The notes under the pieces are model-generated. The model did no database searches and was not told the DNA's origin. It worked only from the letters and a program-made list of their open reading frames with translations. Below are positions 36,092-44,173 of a stretch of DNA of 64,000 nt, piece by piece (the first letter of the stretch is position 1; every line of letters starts with the position of its first letter). The position numbers were made by a program, and so were the translations under genes. Origin of the DNA: Balneola sp. (GTDB lineage Bacteria > Bacteroidota > Rhodothermia > Balneolales > Balneolaceae); NCBI GenBank assembly GCA_003712055.1, contig RHLJ01000003.1, forward strand, positions 310,001 to 374,000, written 5' to 3'.

Positions 36092-36486
36092 AATTGAACT
36101 TTTTGGCTGATTAGTTGAGCAAGTTCCTTCATTCGCTGCTCGTTAACATCAGATTTTCTGCCAAGACTAACAGGCTGCCCTTCATAGTAAATTGGAATCA
36201 GATGAATATGGGCATGTGGGACTTCCATTCCTTCAACAATTATACCCGTTCTTATAGTACCAAGTGCATCATCCATAGCAAGAGCAATTTTCTTTGTGAA
36301 GAGATTTAATCCCGTTAGAGTTTCGTCATCTAAATCGAAAAGATAGTCCACTTCTTTTTTAGGGATTACCAACGTGTGCCCTTCAGCAATAGGATTGATG
36401 TCCAAAAAAGAAAAGAATCGATCATCCTCTGCTATTTTATAACAAGGAATTTCTCCATGTATAATTTTGGTAAAAATGCTTGGCAT
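36088..36486 (-). CDS. HIT-family nucleotide hydrolase
   Basis: A 132-residue histidine-triad protein related to Hint/AMP-lysine hydrolases. The start SIFTKIIHGEIPCYKIAEDD, the FLDINPIAEGHTLVIPKKE segment, and the catalytic triad HAHIHLIPI are all present. The family hydrolyses AMP-amide or dinucleotide substrates. It is the first gene of the HIT-aroQ-flippase operon. It is divergent from the thioredoxin-like gene, with about 71 bases between the two starts. Confidence 0.94.
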   Translation of the reverse strand: MPSIFTKIIHGEIPCYKIAEDDRFFSFLDINPIAEGHTLVIPKKEVDYLFDLDDETLTGLNLFTKKIALAMDDALGTIRTGIIVEGMEVPHAHIHLIPIYYEGQPVSLGRKSDVNEQRMKELAQLISQKVQL

Positions 36487-36557
36487 TTGACATCATTAAT
36501 TTCTGTTATATTCAGCGAAGATATTATTTCGAATCAAGAATTGCTTATCAACCATTT

Positions 36558-37040
36558 ATGAAATATTTCCTGATTATTGGAATCACCTTTTTGTCCGGTT
36601 CTCTTTTTGCTCAAAAACCCGATTTAGTCGGAAAAACGACCGAAGAAGAGATCCGATCGGAACACAGAGTTTTTGATATTTATACAGATCGATACACTCC
36701 AAACTCGGAGTCAGTAGCTTTTTTAAGCAAGATTGAGGACTCAGTTAAGATTTATGTACTGTTTGGAACCTGGTGCCATGACAGTAAAAAACAAATACCT
36801 GCTTTCATGAAAACACTTGAAGAAGCAGACAATCCTCTTATTGAAGTTGAGTACATAGCGGTGACCAGAAAAAAGACAGATCCGGAAAATTACTATATAC
36901 AATGGGACTTGAAGCTTACCCCAACTTTTGTTATCTACCGAGCAGAGCAAGAATTAGGAAGGATTATTGAAGAACCTACTAAACGGCTAGAAGAAGATTT
37001 AGTAGAAATTTTGGCAGTCGGTTCAACTTCAGATCAGTAA
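36558..37040 (+). CDS. Exported thioredoxin-like protein with CxxS motif
   Basis: I choose the start at 36558 because a signal peptide begins there (MKYFLIIGITFLSGSLFAQ); the frame is open from 36480 but the added residues look non-coding. The mature part of about 140 residues has a thioredoxin fold with VLFGTWCHDSKKQIP, where the usual second Cys is Ser. DLKLTPTFVIY carries the cis-Pro. The single Cys speaks against a simple disulfide oxidase; the related Bacteroidetes 'WCxDS' proteins have no fixed function. It stands alone before tRNA-Lys. Confidence 0.82.
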   Translation: MKYFLIIGITFLSGSLFAQKPDLVGKTTEEEIRSEHRVFDIYTDRYTPNSESVAFLSKIEDSVKIYVLFGTWCHDSKKQIPAFMKTLEEADNPLIEVEYIAVTRKKTDPENYYIQWDLKLTPTFVIYRAEQELGRIIEEPTKRLEEDLVEILAVGSTSDQ

Positions 37041-37095
37041 GGAATTCTAATACTCTTTGTTCAATTTTAAATTGAATAAGTTTATTCAAAAACCT

Positions 37096-37103
37096 TATCT
37101 TTG
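37096..37103 (+). promoter_or_regulatory. Bacteroidetes-type -7 box of tRNA-Lys
   Basis: TATCTTTG fits the consensus TAnnTTTG and lies 12 bases before the mature 5' end of tRNA-Lys, so transcription would start about 5 bases upstream of the tRNA. The -33 box is less clear (a TTG about 21 bases upstream). The same octamer precedes tRNA-Leu at 60647-60654. Confidence 0.6.
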
Positions 37104-37115
37104 GAGTCTGTGGCT

Positions 37116-37188
37116 GATCCGGTAGCTCAGTTGGTAGAGCAACTGCCTTTTAAGCCGTGGGTCGTGGGTTCGAGTCCCACCCGGATCA
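37116..37188 (+). tRNA. tRNA-Lys (anticodon TTT)
   Basis: A 73-base cloverleaf. The acceptor stem GATCCGG/CCGGATC and the T-stem GTGGG/CCCAC are perfect, the D-arm is GCTC/GAGC, and the anticodon loop is CTTTTAA. The anticodon stem is ACTGC/GCCGT, which leaves a T-C mismatch at position 29-41. The discriminator is A and no CCA is encoded. It is a single tRNA, preceded by a -7 box and followed by a terminator-like hairpin. Confidence 0.96.
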
Positions 37189-37232
37189 CGAATATATATC
37201 CCCTAAGAGTTCATATTGACTCTCTCTTGACC

Positions 37233-37266
37233 AACCCCTTTCGATTGACCTCGGACGGGGTTTTTT
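37233..37266 (+). terminator. Terminator-like hairpin after tRNA-Lys
   Basis: AACCCC (37233-37238) pairs with GGGGTT (37257-37262), with a short inner TCG/CGA pairing, and six T follow on the plus strand. It lies 45 bases after the tRNA and just before the end of the convergent nuclease gene. Confidence 0.6.
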
Positions 37267-37277
37267 ATTTTATATAG

Positions 37278-39200
37278 CTAAATAGTTACCACTGGACGAA
37301 GCCTTTCTAATCTCTTTTCTCCAATTCCATTGACATTAATTAGTTCCTCTACCGTTTTAAATCCTCCATTCTTCTCCCTGTACTCAATGATTCGTTTCGC
37401 ATAGGTTTCGCCGATTCCGGGTAATAGCTCCAACGTAGCCTGATTAGCTGTATTTATATTTATTGGGTAAACCGCATCTATTGCATCCCCTCTGGATACT
37501 TCTTTCTGTCGGGATACTTTTGTCCCAATCTTATCCGGGGTTTTCCAATATCCTGCTTTACTCTCTTTTGCTTCTTCTTCATATGCTTTAAATGCCGCCA
37601 CTGAATCCGGATGCTGCGAATAATAGTTAGAGAAGCTTCCATAACCATTTTTTAGCATTTCTTTGTTTAGGGATAAGAGATTTCCATCGTAATCCAACTG
37701 TACGTAAGACATGAATGCACCGTACCTGGACTCGGGCGCATTTCGTCCAACTCCTTTTACTTTTACTTTTCTTCCCTCTATTAAATTACGCAGATAGTCT
37801 ACTGTTGCTCCGGAAAAATATCTGGACGAATCCTGACCAGCATAAATAGAAGGCACATTCACTCCTAATAACCTAACCGGATAACCAAAGCCTGGAAGTA
37901 TTTCGATCTCAAATTGACTGCCGTCTCGTATCGCAAATATTGAATACCAGGTATCGGTGCTTATCGTTGGGGCAGGAGCATATGTTTCCCCTTTCGCCCT
38001 GGACATCACCCCTGAAAAATCCGCAGCATATTGATCAGCTATCTCATCTGAATAAATGATAAGAAGGTTCTCATCATTATTTACTTCCGCATTATTAGAA
38101 AAATTGTAAGAACCAGTTACTACTACCGCAATATCATCCTCACTTGTATTGTCTGCATCAATCACCATTGTTTTATGGTGGAGCTTCCTCGTTTCTTTGG
38201 CAGGTAAAATCATTCGGTTGTTTTGTTGAGCTTCATCTGAAGCCCATATCTCTCCAGCATTTCTATACCTGCTATAAAAACCGGGGTCTATCACTCCTTC
38301 AAGCTTTATTTCTCCGCTTGCACTTGCTTCCCAAAGCGCCCGGCTCAGCGGAATATTTGGAGTAATTGAAAAGGCCTGGAATTTGATATCCGATTGAGCT
38401 TCTTCCTGCACTAATCGTACTAGCCGATCGCTGATACTCGGTTTACTTCCATCCCTGTTAATAGGGGCGAAGTAAATCTCAACCTTAATACCCCCCACGT
38501 CAAACACATTTTGACTTACATTCCTTTTGTCTTTATGAAATACCGCTCGTTCTGGATTTGGCCTTTCGTTATCGCTCCCCCACATTTGATTAAACTCTTC
38601 AGTATATACTTTGGCTACCTCATCATCTTTTATTATAACCACATTATTTGTGTTGTAAGCACCTGTATAGGTTAGGTTAGTAGAGCCTGTCCAAACAATA
38701 TCATCCTCATTCGAAGAACTTAAAAAATCAATTACTGCAAATTTGTTGTGCATATCTGCTCCGGCATTAACCAACCGATTATCCTGAATTCCTCCCGGGT
38801 AGCCATAAATATCTCCATCATCATCTATTGAGATTATTTGTCCCTCCTCAAGCATACTCCACATAGTTGCATCAACCTCGCGGCTGTCTGTTCTGTTGTG
38901 GTTATCCGTTACTATGCGAATTCGAACTCCCCGTTGTTTAGCTCGCACAAGCGCCTTCCCAATTCTTGGGTGCTCTAGGTCATAGATGTTTAAATCCACA
39001 CTTGATGTTGATGAATCAATTAAAGTCTCAAGGGTGCCTATTAAATCCCAGTTATCATTATCAGCAGAATACTCAGCATTCCGAATCTCCCCTGAAGGCA
39101 TATTAAAATATACCTTGATCCATTCATTACTTTGTGCATGTACATAATCTCCAAATAGAAGTGTAGCTAAGGAGATAAGTATCATTGTTCTAGCAGACAT
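37278..39200 (-). CDS. Secreted PLD-like protein fused to SNase-like and HhH domains
   Basis: I take the start at 39200, where a signal peptide begins (MSARTMILISLATLLFGDYVHAQ); an in-frame ATG 36 bases upstream is also possible. About 640 residues. Two phospholipase-D-type HKD motifs are visible: MHNKFAVID with WTGSTNLT, and LHHKTMVID with VTGSYNFS. They are followed by a staphylococcal-nuclease-like region (VRLLGVNVPSIYAGQDSS, VKVKGVGRN, ESRYGAFMSYVQLDYDG, LNKEMLKNGYG). The C-terminus is a ComEA-like helix-hairpin-helix (ININTANQATLELLPGIGETYAKRIIEYR). The whole suggests an exported DNA-binding nuclease. In the SNase part the catalytic Arg/Glu/Arg set is not all obvious. Confidence 0.88.
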   Translation of the reverse strand: MSARTMILISLATLLFGDYVHAQSNEWIKVYFNMPSGEIRNAEYSADNDNWDLIGTLETLIDSSTSSVDLNIYDLEHPRIGKALVRAKQRGVRIRIVTDNHNRTDSREVDATMWSMLEEGQIISIDDDGDIYGYPGGIQDNRLVNAGADMHNKFAVIDFLSSSNEDDIVWTGSTNLTYTGAYNTNNVVIIKDDEVAKVYTEEFNQMWGSDNERPNPERAVFHKDKRNVSQNVFDVGGIKVEIYFAPINRDGSKPSISDRLVRLVQEEAQSDIKFQAFSITPNIPLSRALWEASASGEIKLEGVIDPGFYSRYRNAGEIWASDEAQQNNRMILPAKETRKLHHKTMVIDADNTSEDDIAVVVTGSYNFSNNAEVNNDENLLIIYSDEIADQYAADFSGVMSRAKGETYAPAPTISTDTWYSIFAIRDGSQFEIEILPGFGYPVRLLGVNVPSIYAGQDSSRYFSGATVDYLRNLIEGRKVKVKGVGRNAPESRYGAFMSYVQLDYDGNLLSLNKEMLKNGYGSFSNYYSQHPDSVAAFKAYEEEAKESKAGYWKTPDKIGTKVSRQKEVSRGDAIDAVYPININTANQATLELLPGIGETYAKRIIEYREKNGGFKTVEELINVNGIGEKRLERLRPVVTI

Positions 39201-39243
39201 GAATACACACCGCTTTGGATTATTATTAAAGAACAAATTAATG

Positions 39244-39251
39244 TATTTTTG
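39244..39251 (+). promoter_or_regulatory. Possible -7 box upstream of the FtsB/DivIC-like gene
   Basis: TATTTTTG matches TAnnTTTG and lies 34 bases before the start codon at 39286, in the 85-base gap between divergent genes. A -33 box at the right distance is not evident, so this is only a candidate. Confidence 0.3.
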
Positions 39252-39285
39252 TTAGCGGCAAAGTTAATTCTATAATAAATCATCT

Positions 39286-39591
39286 ATGAAAGCAGATCTG
39301 CTAAATCCACTACGCTGGAATAAATCCTTTCTTCTGCTCTTGTTAGGGGCCTTTGTTTTGGTTTGGTTTTCTTTCATTGATACTTACAGCATTAACACCC
39401 GATGGGAGTTGAACGAGCGAAAAAAAGAGTTACAAACCCGAACAGGAGATTTAGCCGAGCGCTCAGAAATATTAAAAGTACAGTTGGAATCTTTGGAAAA
39501 TGATCCTGCCCTTCTTGAAAAAATTGCACGTGAAGAATATGGGATGAGAAAACCTGGTGAAACCGTATATAAAATTAAGCCCGAACAATAA
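39286..39591 (+). CDS. FtsB/DivIC-like septum formation protein
   Basis: A 101-residue bitopic membrane protein: a short cytoplasmic start, one membrane helix (SFLLLLLGAFVLVWFSFI), then a coiled coil (NERKKELQTRTGDLAERSEILKVQLESLENDP). The end is the DivIC-family pattern LEKIAREEYGMRKPGETVYKI. These proteins form the FtsB-FtsL-FtsQ (DivIC) complex at the division site. Size is as expected. The gene ends 31 bases before the ROK kinase start and is followed by lptD, so cell-envelope genes are grouped here. Confidence 0.92.
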   Translation: MKADLLNPLRWNKSFLLLLLGAFVLVWFSFIDTYSINTRWELNERKKELQTRTGDLAERSEILKVQLESLENDPALLEKIAREEYGMRKPGETVYKIKPEQ

Positions 39592-39622
39592 CGGAAACCC
39601 TGGTAAAAAGAATTTCGATTTA

Positions 39623-40567
39623 ATGAAAGCAGTAGCAATCGATTTAGGTGGTACAAATATTAAAACCGCCGTTGTTGATAGTAACGAAGGAATTATTGAG
39701 CAAACCTCAACACCTACTCACGCAGATCTTGGCCGAGACCACTTGCTTGATCGTATAGCTGGTACCATTGAAGAGCTCACAAAAAAAGACGATGTAGTGG
39801 GAATTGGTTTAGGGCTTCCGGGAATGATTAATAACGAGCAAACCACTGTTCTTCAGGCTCCGAATTTACCCGGATGGGATAATGTAAATGCAGCTGATGA
39901 GATTACATCACGTACCGGGCTGCCTTGCAGGATTGAAAATGATGCGAACATAGGGGCACTTGGATCACTTCATTTTGGTGTTGGGCAAAAGTATGACAGC
40001 TTTGTTATGATTACACTTGGTACCGGAGTAGGTGGGGGTATTATCTACAACCGAAAGCTTTTTAAGGGAACCCAGGGTATGGCTGCAGAGCTTGGACATG
40101 TAATCATTGATTATCATGGGCCACTCTCTAATAGTGTAACCCGGGGAACAATCGAAGCTTACATAGGACAGCGTTTCCTCAGTCGTTTTGCTTCTGACAT
40201 GATTATTCAGAACCCGGACAATAATCTTTACAGAAAGTTCCATAATAATTTTGATAAGCTTGAACCTGTTGACCTTACTCAGGAAGCAAATCTTGGGAAT
40301 GAACTTGCCATAGAGATTCTTCAAAAAACGGGGCAACGTCTTGGTTATGCGATTATTAACTATACCCACATTTTAGACATTCGAAAATATGTACTGAGTG
40401 GTGGCGTTTCTAAAGCTGGTAAATGGCTCTTTGATCCTGCTCGTGAAGTAGTTAAAAAACATATGATGGCTCCTTTTCAGGAAGGATTTGAGCTTGTTTA
40501 TGAAGATCTTGGAAACGATAGCTCATTACTTGGAGCAGCAGGTCTGGCTTTCGATTCTTTTGCTTAA
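39623..40567 (+). CDS. ROK-family sugar kinase lacking the zinc motif
   Basis: The true start is most likely 39623 (MKAVAIDLGGTNIKTAV), since an upstream ATG at 39557 lies inside the preceding gene. About 314 residues. The ATP-binding DLGGTNIK motif, the catalytic Asp in RIENDANIGALG, and GTGVGGGIIYN are intact, so it should phosphorylate a hexose, glucose by analogy. In ROK kinases the sequence after GH normally holds CxCGxxGC, which binds zinc; here it is GPLSNSVTRGTIEAY, of equal length but without any Cys. The Glu of GxEAY is kept. The fold is thus conserved but not the metal site. Confidence 0.9.
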   Translation: MKAVAIDLGGTNIKTAVVDSNEGIIEQTSTPTHADLGRDHLLDRIAGTIEELTKKDDVVGIGLGLPGMINNEQTTVLQAPNLPGWDNVNAADEITSRTGLPCRIENDANIGALGSLHFGVGQKYDSFVMITLGTGVGGGIIYNRKLFKGTQGMAAELGHVIIDYHGPLSNSVTRGTIEAYIGQRFLSRFASDMIIQNPDNNLYRKFHNNFDKLEPVDLTQEANLGNELAIEILQKTGQRLGYAIINYTHILDIRKYVLSGGVSKAGKWLFDPAREVVKKHMMAPFQEGFELVYEDLGNDSSLLGAAGLAFDSFA

Positions 40568-40578
40568 TAATCTAATAA

Positions 40579-43281
40579 ATGCAGAAAAACCGGTTTACAT
40601 ATATCGGTAAATATACATTCAGTATTTGCCTGATATGGGGATGTCTTTCTGCAAATCTTTTGGCTCAGCAAACGCCACCACCTCCGCCCGATACAAGTAA
40701 GGTTCAACCAAACCTTCCTGATACTACCCGACCTCAAACACCTGCACTTCCCCCTTCTCGCTCATCCGTTAACCGATCTACTCCTCCTGATGCTGTTCAA
40801 TTCCAATCCAATGATTCACTTATTGTAGACTTTAGATCAGGCAGATTAGCAACCCTTTTTGGTAACTCAAAAGTAGAACATACTTCCGGCACGCTGACCT
40901 CAGGAGAAATCCAGATGAATCTGGAAAAAAATACCGTTGAAGCTACCGCCACTTCGCCGGAAGACACATTGTCAATGCCAGTATTGAAAAGAGAAACTGA
41001 CGAGATCAGAAGTAATCGCATTCTTTTTAATTACAAAACAAAAAAAGGGAAATTTGAGCAGGCCCGCGTTGAAGTAGGAGAGGGAAACCTTATAGGGTCT
41101 AAGGTTAAAAATGTTAGTGAAACTGAAGTCTTTATTGAAGATGGGATCTATTCTACCTGTCCACCTGATTATCTCTATTACTATATAAAGGCAAAAAAGA
41201 TGAAGGTAGTAGACCAGGATGAAATCTTTTTCACGAATGCCCGGCTTTATATTCTGGATATCCCATATCCAATAGTATTTCCATTTGGCTATGTGCCTTC
41301 AGGAGTTGATCAAAAACAATCCGGGTTATTAACTCCAACCTACGTATTTGATGCTCAGGCCTCTCGGGGAATTGGTTTAAATAATGTAGGATGGTTTCAA
41401 TATGTCAACGATTACTTTACTACCGAAGTTAATGTTGATGTGTTTACGTCCGGGACATTTGCCCTCGAAAATAGAAATCTCTACAAGAAAACCGGGGTAT
41501 ATAACGGTTCTATAAATGTTGGGTACTCTATTGATCAGGGACTTGAATCAACCGATCCTGATTTTACCAGAAGCGTAAACAAATCAATTGGAATACAGCA
41601 CAGCCAAACCATTTCTCCGTATTCCTCTTTATCAGCAAATATTAACCTTAGAACAGAGGACTACTTCCGGCAGAACTCTTTTGATATAAACGACAATGCG
41701 CAGACTTCAGCCAATTCAAGAGCCAGTTATAATTATAAGCACCCGGAAGGGTTATTTAGCTTTGGCACCAATGCTTCACTGAGTCAAAATTTCTTTAGTA
41801 ACTCAACTTCTTTACAGGGTCCATCGGCTAACTTCACGTTAAAAACTCTTACTCCTTTTAAAAGTGATCGATCAGGGAATGATCAAAGATGGTATGAAAA
41901 TATCTCCGTTAGGTATAGCAATAGCTTAAGGTCTCAATTTAGCTACCGTCCTATAGATGCAGATACCGCTGAAACTACTTTTCTTGAAGCGCTCTTATCT
42001 CCTTCAGAATACAGAGAAGCGACCGGAAATAATGATTATTACCGTACCGGATTACAACAAAAGGCCACTATACAACTAGGGCAACTCTTCCCGAGTCAGT
42101 TTATAACCTCTTCTGCCAATTTTAGCATGAATGAGTACTGGTTTCCAACCTCCATAAGAAAAGAATTTAATGCTGATTCTAATCGTGTAGAGACCAATAA
42201 AATTATAGGCTTTGCATCAGGAAGGGATTTTTCATCTTCTTTTAATCTTTCTACCAGGATTTATGGTATTTCAAATCGAAGAATTGGGAACCTGGAAGGT
42301 TTTCGTCATACACTGCAACCATCTGTGAGCTTTACTTACCGGCCTGATTTTAGCGACGAAAAATGGGGTGTATACAGAACTTTTATAAGTGATACCCTTG
42401 GTACAGAGGAAACCTATAGCATTTTTGAGGACGAAGTCTTTTCTGGTCCAGGAGCTGGAGAGCAACGATCTATAAGCTTCGGAATTTCGAATGTGTTCGA
42501 AACTAAGATTGTGAACCGCGACTCAACGGGAGAAAAAAATGAGCGAAATCTTCGGCTCATTGATGACCTTTCACTGCGTTCATCCTACAACTTTGCTGCT
42601 GATAGTCTTAAACTTAGCCAGTTATCTACTTCTCTTCGCTCAAATGCAATTCCCGGGATTAATGTTACAGCCGGAGCTAATTTTTCTTTCTATGAACGTA
42701 ATGCAAATGGTTCGCGCATTAATCAATTTTTATTTTCTGACGGTGGCAAGCTTGCTCAGCTAGAATCCTTCAATTTATCAGCGGGGACTTCATTTAGAGG
42801 AGGATCAGGAAGGATTAGAACATTCACCCCTGTTTATCGCCGGAAATACGACCCTTTCAACCAGGCAATCTTTAGCCCCATTGATCCTGGCTATGGATAT
42901 GAAACCATTCCCCCTTTAAACTCTCCATGGAGTTTTAGTCTCAACTTCAGCTATCGCTGGACCTACCGTTTCGACCAGGATCCTTTGAAAACTGCTGCTA
43001 TTAATGCGAATAACATTTCTTTCAACTTAACCCCAAAATGGAAATTCCGAACAACATTGGGTTATGACTTTATTCAAAAAGAACTCACTCCTTCGCAATT
43101 CAGCCTGACCAGAAATTTGGAATGTTGGGATCTGTCTTTTCAAATCAACCCATTTGGAGACAGACAGTATTACTTCTTTAGCCTTAGAGTGAATAGTGCT
43201 CAAATACAATCCTTATTCCAGAAATTACCTGTCCTCAAGAATCTGGAAAGAAACTCTTCCGATACAGGAAGGGGGTTATAG
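40579..43281 (+). CDS. lptD: LPS-assembly protein LptD-like outer-membrane protein
   Basis: A 900-residue outer-membrane protein with a signal peptide (ICLIWGCLSANLLAQ), a Pro-rich linker (TPPPPPDTSKVQPNLPDT), then an OstA/LptA-like beta-jellyroll (VDFRSGRLATLFGNSKVEHTSGTLTSGEI) and a large barrel (SGLLTPTYVFDAQASRGIGL onwards) that ends NSAQIQSLFQKLP... The LptD signature IPIFYLPY-like region appears as LDIPYPIVFPFGYVP. It would place LPS in the outer leaflet with LptE. It follows the ROK gene by 11 bases, so they are co-transcribed. Confidence 0.9.
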   Translation: MQKNRFTYIGKYTFSICLIWGCLSANLLAQQTPPPPPDTSKVQPNLPDTTRPQTPALPPSRSSVNRSTPPDAVQFQSNDSLIVDFRSGRLATLFGNSKVEHTSGTLTSGEIQMNLEKNTVEATATSPEDTLSMPVLKRETDEIRSNRILFNYKTKKGKFEQARVEVGEGNLIGSKVKNVSETEVFIEDGIYSTCPPDYLYYYIKAKKMKVVDQDEIFFTNARLYILDIPYPIVFPFGYVPSGVDQKQSGLLTPTYVFDAQASRGIGLNNVGWFQYVNDYFTTEVNVDVFTSGTFALENRNLYKKTGVYNGSINVGYSIDQGLESTDPDFTRSVNKSIGIQHSQTISPYSSLSANINLRTEDYFRQNSFDINDNAQTSANSRASYNYKHPEGLFSFGTNASLSQNFFSNSTSLQGPSANFTLKTLTPFKSDRSGNDQRWYENISVRYSNSLRSQFSYRPIDADTAETTFLEALLSPSEYREATGNNDYYRTGLQQKATIQLGQLFPSQFITSSANFSMNEYWFPTSIRKEFNADSNRVETNKIIGFASGRDFSSSFNLSTRIYGISNRRIGNLEGFRHTLQPSVSFTYRPDFSDEKWGVYRTFISDTLGTEETYSIFEDEVFSGPGAGEQRSISFGISNVFETKIVNRDSTGEKNERNLRLIDDLSLRSSYNFAADSLKLSQLSTSLRSNAIPGINVTAGANFSFYERNANGSRINQFLFSDGGKLAQLESFNLSAGTSFRGGSGRIRTFTPVYRRKYDPFNQAIFSPIDPGYGYETIPPLNSPWSFSLNFSYRWTYRFDQDPLKTAAINANNISFNLTPKWKFRTTLGYDFIQKELTPSQFSLTRNLECWDLSFQINPFGDRQYYFFSLRVNSAQIQSLFQKLPVLKNLERNSSDTGRGL

Positions 43282-43297
43282 AGTCACCTCTATTAAA

Positions 43298-43545
43298 GTC
43301 ATTCCGAACTTGTTTCGGAATCTTACGGAATGGCTAAGAATGTAATATCTGTCACTAAGCCTTATATCGAGAATAATACTCTTTCAAAATATTCTATTTC
43401 TATTCTCTTGACGAATTAATAGCTCAGGAGTACGAAGTCATAATCTCATGATGTTGATTAACCAGATTAACATTCTCTGTTATATGCTTGAGGTGCTTTA
43501 TGGCTCCAGTCCTTACGAAGATCCCGAAACAAGTTCGGGATGACT
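43298..43545. repeat. Two REP-like hairpins in inverted orientation
   Basis: The first hairpin has ATTCCGAA (43301-43308)/TTCGGAAT (43314-43321) with loop CTTGT. The second has ATCCCGAA (43521-43528)/TTCGGGAT (43534-43541) with loop ACAAG. Together with their outer GTC and GAC they are inverted copies of one 25-base unit, with two differences. They flank about 200 bases of non-coding DNA between convergent lptD and ribE; I see no gene in this 287-base gap. Confidence 0.85.
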
Positions 43546-43568
43546 TCTTAGTTTTACTTAGAGATTAA

Positions 43569-44168
43569 CTAACCGCGTTGAATACTCGCTAAATACTTAA
43601 CCACGTATTTACCAATTACATCAAACTCCAGGTTCACCTTATCACCCACTCCTTTGAACTGCAGGTTAGTGTGCTCCCAGGTATAAGGGATGATAGCAAC
43701 TGTGAATTCATTTCCTTGTTCGCGCGCTATTGTAAGGCTTATTCCCTCCATTGTGATGCTCCCCCTGCCAACAATCATCGTTTTAAATTCTTCGGGAAAT
43801 CGAATGGTAAGCAACCATCCGGTTTCTTCATTTTCTACTTCAATGATTTCACCTACAGTATCAACATGACCTTGCACCAAATGACCTTCAATTCCGGTTT
43901 GTAGCGTAAGAGAGCGCTCCAGATTTATATTACTTCCTTGTGAAAGTTCCCCCATGGTTGTCTTGCGAAGTGTTTCTTCAACACTTTGTACCGTAAAAGT
44001 TTGATCATCAAATGCTGTTACTGTATGACAAACTCCATTGATCGAAATACTTTCATCAATATGGCAGGTACTGGCAAACGAAGAAGCGATCTCAAACTCA
44101 ATCCCTCCACCATTCAGGCTTTTCACTTCTTTAATGGTTCCAACTTCTGATACAATTCCTGTAAACAT
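43569..44168 (-). CDS. ribE: Riboflavin synthase, alpha chain
   Basis: A 199-residue lumazine-dismutating riboflavin synthase. The family starts with MFTGIVSEVGTI, and the two related barrel halves are seen from repeated motifs: SISINGVCHTVTAF in the first and SITMEGISLTIA in the second. GHLVQGHVDTVG is the hinge. It is the last gene after ribD, with 5 bases between. No FMN riboswitch is visible before ribD. The symbol used is the Gram-negative/Bacillus ribE; E. coli calls it ribC. Confidence 0.95.
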   Translation of the reverse strand: MFTGIVSEVGTIKEVKSLNGGGIEFEIASSFASTCHIDESISINGVCHTVTAFDDQTFTVQSVEETLRKTTMGELSQGSNINLERSLTLQTGIEGHLVQGHVDTVGEIIEVENEETGWLLTIRFPEEFKTMIVGRGSITMEGISLTIAREQGNEFTVAIIPYTWEHTNLQFKGVGDKVNLEFDVIGKYVVKYLASIQRG

Positions 44169-44173
44169 AATTT

